Shown here piece after piece: positions 23,013 to 24,730 of a stretch of 24,730 nucleotides of DNA. Under the pieces are notes generated by a model. It was not told where the DNA came from and did no database searches. It was given only the letters and a program-made list of their open reading frames with translations. Source of the stretch: Pseudomonadota bacterium (GTDB taxonomy: Bacteria; Pseudomonadota; Alphaproteobacteria; Rhodospirillales; Magnetospirillaceae); NCBI GenBank assembly GCA_023426365.1, contig JAFAAW010000030.1, forward strand, positions 1-24,730, written 5' to 3'. The stretch's first letter is position 1. Each line of letters begins with the position of its first letter. Position numbers and translations under genes: made by a program.

Positions 23013-24194
23013 TTATCCCCTGGACCCGCGCGGCAGGCCGCGATGCGAGGCCGCCGCCTCGAGGAAGCCGGTCAGCGTGGCGTGGAATTCCGGCTCGTCC
23101 AGCAAGAAGGCGTCGTGCCCCTTGTCGGACTGGATCTCCACGAAGCTGACATTGGCCGCAACCGCGTTTAGCGCATGCACGACCGCGCGGCTTTCCACCG
23201 TCGGGAACAACCAGTCCGACGAGAACGACACCACGCAGAACCGGGTCTTGGTGCCCTTGAAGGCATTGGCCAACTGGCCGCCATGTTCCGCCGCCAGATC
23301 GAAATAATCCATGGCGCGGGTGATGTAGAGGTAGGAATTGGCGTCGAAGCGGTCCACGAAGGTGGACCCCTGGTGGCGCAGATAGCTTTCCACCTGGAAT
23401 TCGGCGCCGAACCCGTATTCGAAGGCGTCGCGGTCGCCTTGCAGGTTGCGGCCGAACTTGCGGTGCAGCGCCGCCTCGGACAGATAGGTGATGTGCGCGG
23501 CCATGCGCGCCACCGCCAGGCCGCGGCGGGGGATGGTGCCGTGCTCGTGGTAGCGGCCGTCATGCCAGTCGGGGTCGGCGATCACCGCCTGGCGCCCGAC
23601 CTCGTTGAAGGCGATGTTCTGGGCCGAATGGCGCGCCGCCGTGGCGATGGGAATGGCGGAAAACACGCGCTCGGGGCGCGATGCGCACCATTCCAGCACC
23701 TGCATGCCGCCCATGGAGCCGCCGACCACGCAGAAAAGCTGGCCGATGCCCAGGAAGTCCACCAGCCGCGCCTGGACCTGCACCATGTCGCCGATGGTGA
23801 TGACCGGGAAATCCTGGCCCCACGGCTTGCCGGTGGCGGGATTGATGTCCTTCGGCCCGGTGGTGCCCATGCAGCCGCCCAGCACGTTCGAGCAGATCAG
23901 GAAATAGCGGTCGGTGTCGAACAGCCGGCCCGGCCCGACCAGATCGTTCCACCATCCCGGCTTGCCGGTGATGGGGTGGGGGTCGGCCACGTAATGGTCG
24001 CCGGTCAGCGCGTGGCAGATCAGGATGGCGTTGGACTTGTCCGCGTTCAGCGTGCCGTAGGTCTGGTAGGCCACGGTGACGGAATCCAGCTCGACACCGC
24101 AATCAAGGCGGATCGGATCGTCCCGGCCCAGCTCGACGGTAAGGCCGAGCGGGTTGCGGGGCTGGCTCGGCCCGATGGGCAGGGCGTCGGTCAT
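23013..24194 (-). CDS. metX: Homoserine O-acyltransferase (MetX family)
   Basis: A 393-residue alpha/beta hydrolase-fold enzyme that acylates homoserine at the start of methionine synthesis. Seen: the nucleophile serine in VVGGSMGGMQ, LICHALTGDHYV, GGCMGTTGPKDINPATGKPW and the C-terminal SDKGHDAFLLDEP with the catalytic His. Acetyl versus succinyl specificity varies within MetX and cannot be read from these motifs. The frame opens at a TTG (24221), but ATG 24194 is preferred as the family N-terminus; neither has a good ribosome site. It is transcribed divergently from the chorismate mutase gene and is followed closely by metW. Confidence 0.95.
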   Translation of the reverse strand: MTDALPIGPSQPRNPLGLTVELGRDDPIRLDCGVELDSVTVAYQTYGTLNADKSNAILICHALTGDHYVADPHPITGKPGWWNDLVGPGRLFDTDRYFLICSNVLGGCMGTTGPKDINPATGKPWGQDFPVITIGDMVQVQARLVDFLGIGQLFCVVGGSMGGMQVLEWCASRPERVFSAIPIATAARHSAQNIAFNEVGRQAVIADPDWHDGRYHEHGTIPRRGLAVARMAAHITYLSEAALHRKFGRNLQGDRDAFEYGFGAEFQVESYLRHQGSTFVDRFDANSYLYITRAMDYFDLAAEHGGQLANAFKGTKTRFCVVSFSSDWLFPTVESRAVVHALNAVAANVSFVEIQSDKGHDAFLLDEPEFHATLTGFLEAAASHRGLPRGSRG

Positions 24195-24230
24195 GGCGGA
24201 AAGCGGCTCATCCCTCGACAAAAGAACACG

Positions 24231-24261
24231 ATTAGCTATGGGGGCGGGCCGGGGCTGTCAA
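24231..24261 (-). promoter_or_regulatory. Possible metX promoter
   Basis: On the minus strand, an exact TTGACA (24256-24261) is followed 19 bp later by GCTAAT (24231-24236). The spacer is long and GC-rich and the -10 is imperfect, so this is only a candidate. It would give a leader of roughly 30 nt. Confidence 0.3.
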
Positions 24262-24332
24262 CGTTTTCTTTGATTTCAGCAGGCGCACGCACTACACCTA
24301 TGCCGCCCCTGCAAGAGCCGAACACTTGTATC

Positions 24333-24730
24333 ATGAGTACCGACAACGCCTCCCTTGACCACGTCCGCCGCGAGATCGACCGCATCGACGACAAGATCCA
24401 CGACCTGCTGATGGAGCGGGCCGGCCTGGTCGAGCGCATCGCCACCGCCAAGGCGCCGGGCACCGTCGCCCTGCGTCCCGGGCGCGAGGCGTCGGTTCTG
24501 CGCCGTCTGGTGCAGCGTCACAAGGGGCCGTTCCCCAAATCCGCCCTGGTGCGCATCTGGCGCGAGATCATGGGCGCCCTGGTCGGCCTGCAGCAGCCTT
24601 TCACCATCGCCGTCTATCAGCCCGAGCGCGGCGCCGGCTACATCGAGCTGGCGCGCAATCATTTCGGCGTGGTGTGGCCGCAGATCGTGCATCTGACCCC
24701 CGGCCACGTGGTGCGCATGGTGGCCGACGG
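24333..24730 (+). CDS. Chorismate mutase (AroQ type), 5' part only
   Basis: The frame is open to the right edge (132 full codons seen). Residues 1-95 form an AroQ-type chorismate mutase domain: LDHVRREIDRIDDKIHDLLM (helix 1), ERAGLVERIATAKAPG with K40, RPGREASVLRRLV with R51 and E52, and RIWREIMGALVGLQQPF closing the domain. These match substrate-binding positions of the E. coli P-protein mutase. The chain continues past residue 95 into a domain starting FTIAVYQPERGAGYIELARN, so it is longer than a stand-alone mutase. An in-frame ATG at 24300 is an alternative start. In alphaproteobacteria this gene commonly precedes hisC and tyrC and is divergent from metX-metW. Confidence 0.88.
   Translation, partial: MSTDNASLDHVRREIDRIDDKIHDLLMERAGLVERIATAKAPGTVALRPGREASVLRRLVQRHKGPFPKSALVRIWREIMGALVGLQQPFTIAVYQPERGAGYIELARNHFGVVWPQIVHLTPGHVVRMVAD

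Noticed and set aside
24195..24262. SAM-II type riboswitch in front of metX
   Set aside because: SAM-II elements are known upstream of metA/metX genes in alphaproteobacteria, but the leader here is short and I could not fit the pseudoknot pattern.

Overview
The window is very GC-rich and densely coded, with strong third-position GC. Its gene content (polyhydroxybutyrate genes with phaR, queF/queG, hldE, metX-metW beside chorismate mutase, and a moxR/DUF58/BatA cluster divergent from DUF1285-CoA pyrophosphatase-CCA transferase) points to an alphaproteobacterium, most likely a Rhodospirillales member close to Magnetospirillum. This is inferred from gene families and gene order; no database search was run. 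It looks like ordinary chromosome: no phage, IS element, CRISPR array, tRNA or rRNA was seen.

Layout. (1) 1-3644, minus strand: moxR, DUF58 and a BatA-like double-anchor protein that runs off the left edge, tightly overlapped as one operon. (2) 3739-6693, plus strand: DUF1285 protein, CoA-type Nudix hydrolase, CCA-adding enzyme and a small exported protein, each overlapping the next. (3) 6770-11289: a PHB locus. phaB, phaA and a short PhaC-like synthase with a small coiled-coil partner lie on the minus strand; the repressor phaR is divergent on the plus strand. The synthase and its partner share about 227 bp read in two frames on the same strand. (4) 11337-12718: a small unknown protein, a 400-base AT-rich regulatory gap and a PraR-like XRE regulator ending in a strong terminator. 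(5) 12761-16664, minus strand: queG, queF, hldE and a PPP-family phosphatase. (6) 16784-19375, plus strand: a tandem pair of paralogous, highly divergent GGDEF/EAL-like proteins. (7) 19594-22401: DUF2249 protein divergent from an ABC-2 type exporter pair, with an FNR/NnrR-like box and a promoter that may give a leaderless mRNA between them, then a SAM methyltransferase. (8) 22385-24730: metW and metX on the minus strand, divergent from a chorismate mutase that runs off the right edge.

Most of the window is housekeeping: membrane-associated chaperone/ATPase functions, tRNA 3' end maturation and queuosine synthesis, LPS heptose activation, methionine and aromatic amino acid synthesis, and carbon storage. 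The parts most worth a second look are the double-coding overlap in the PHA genes, the EAL-like pair that keeps most metal-ligand positions but has lost the second Asp of the DD motif, two loci carrying a shared CACGGATG inverted-repeat element, and several uncatalogued operator-like repeats upstream of regulators.
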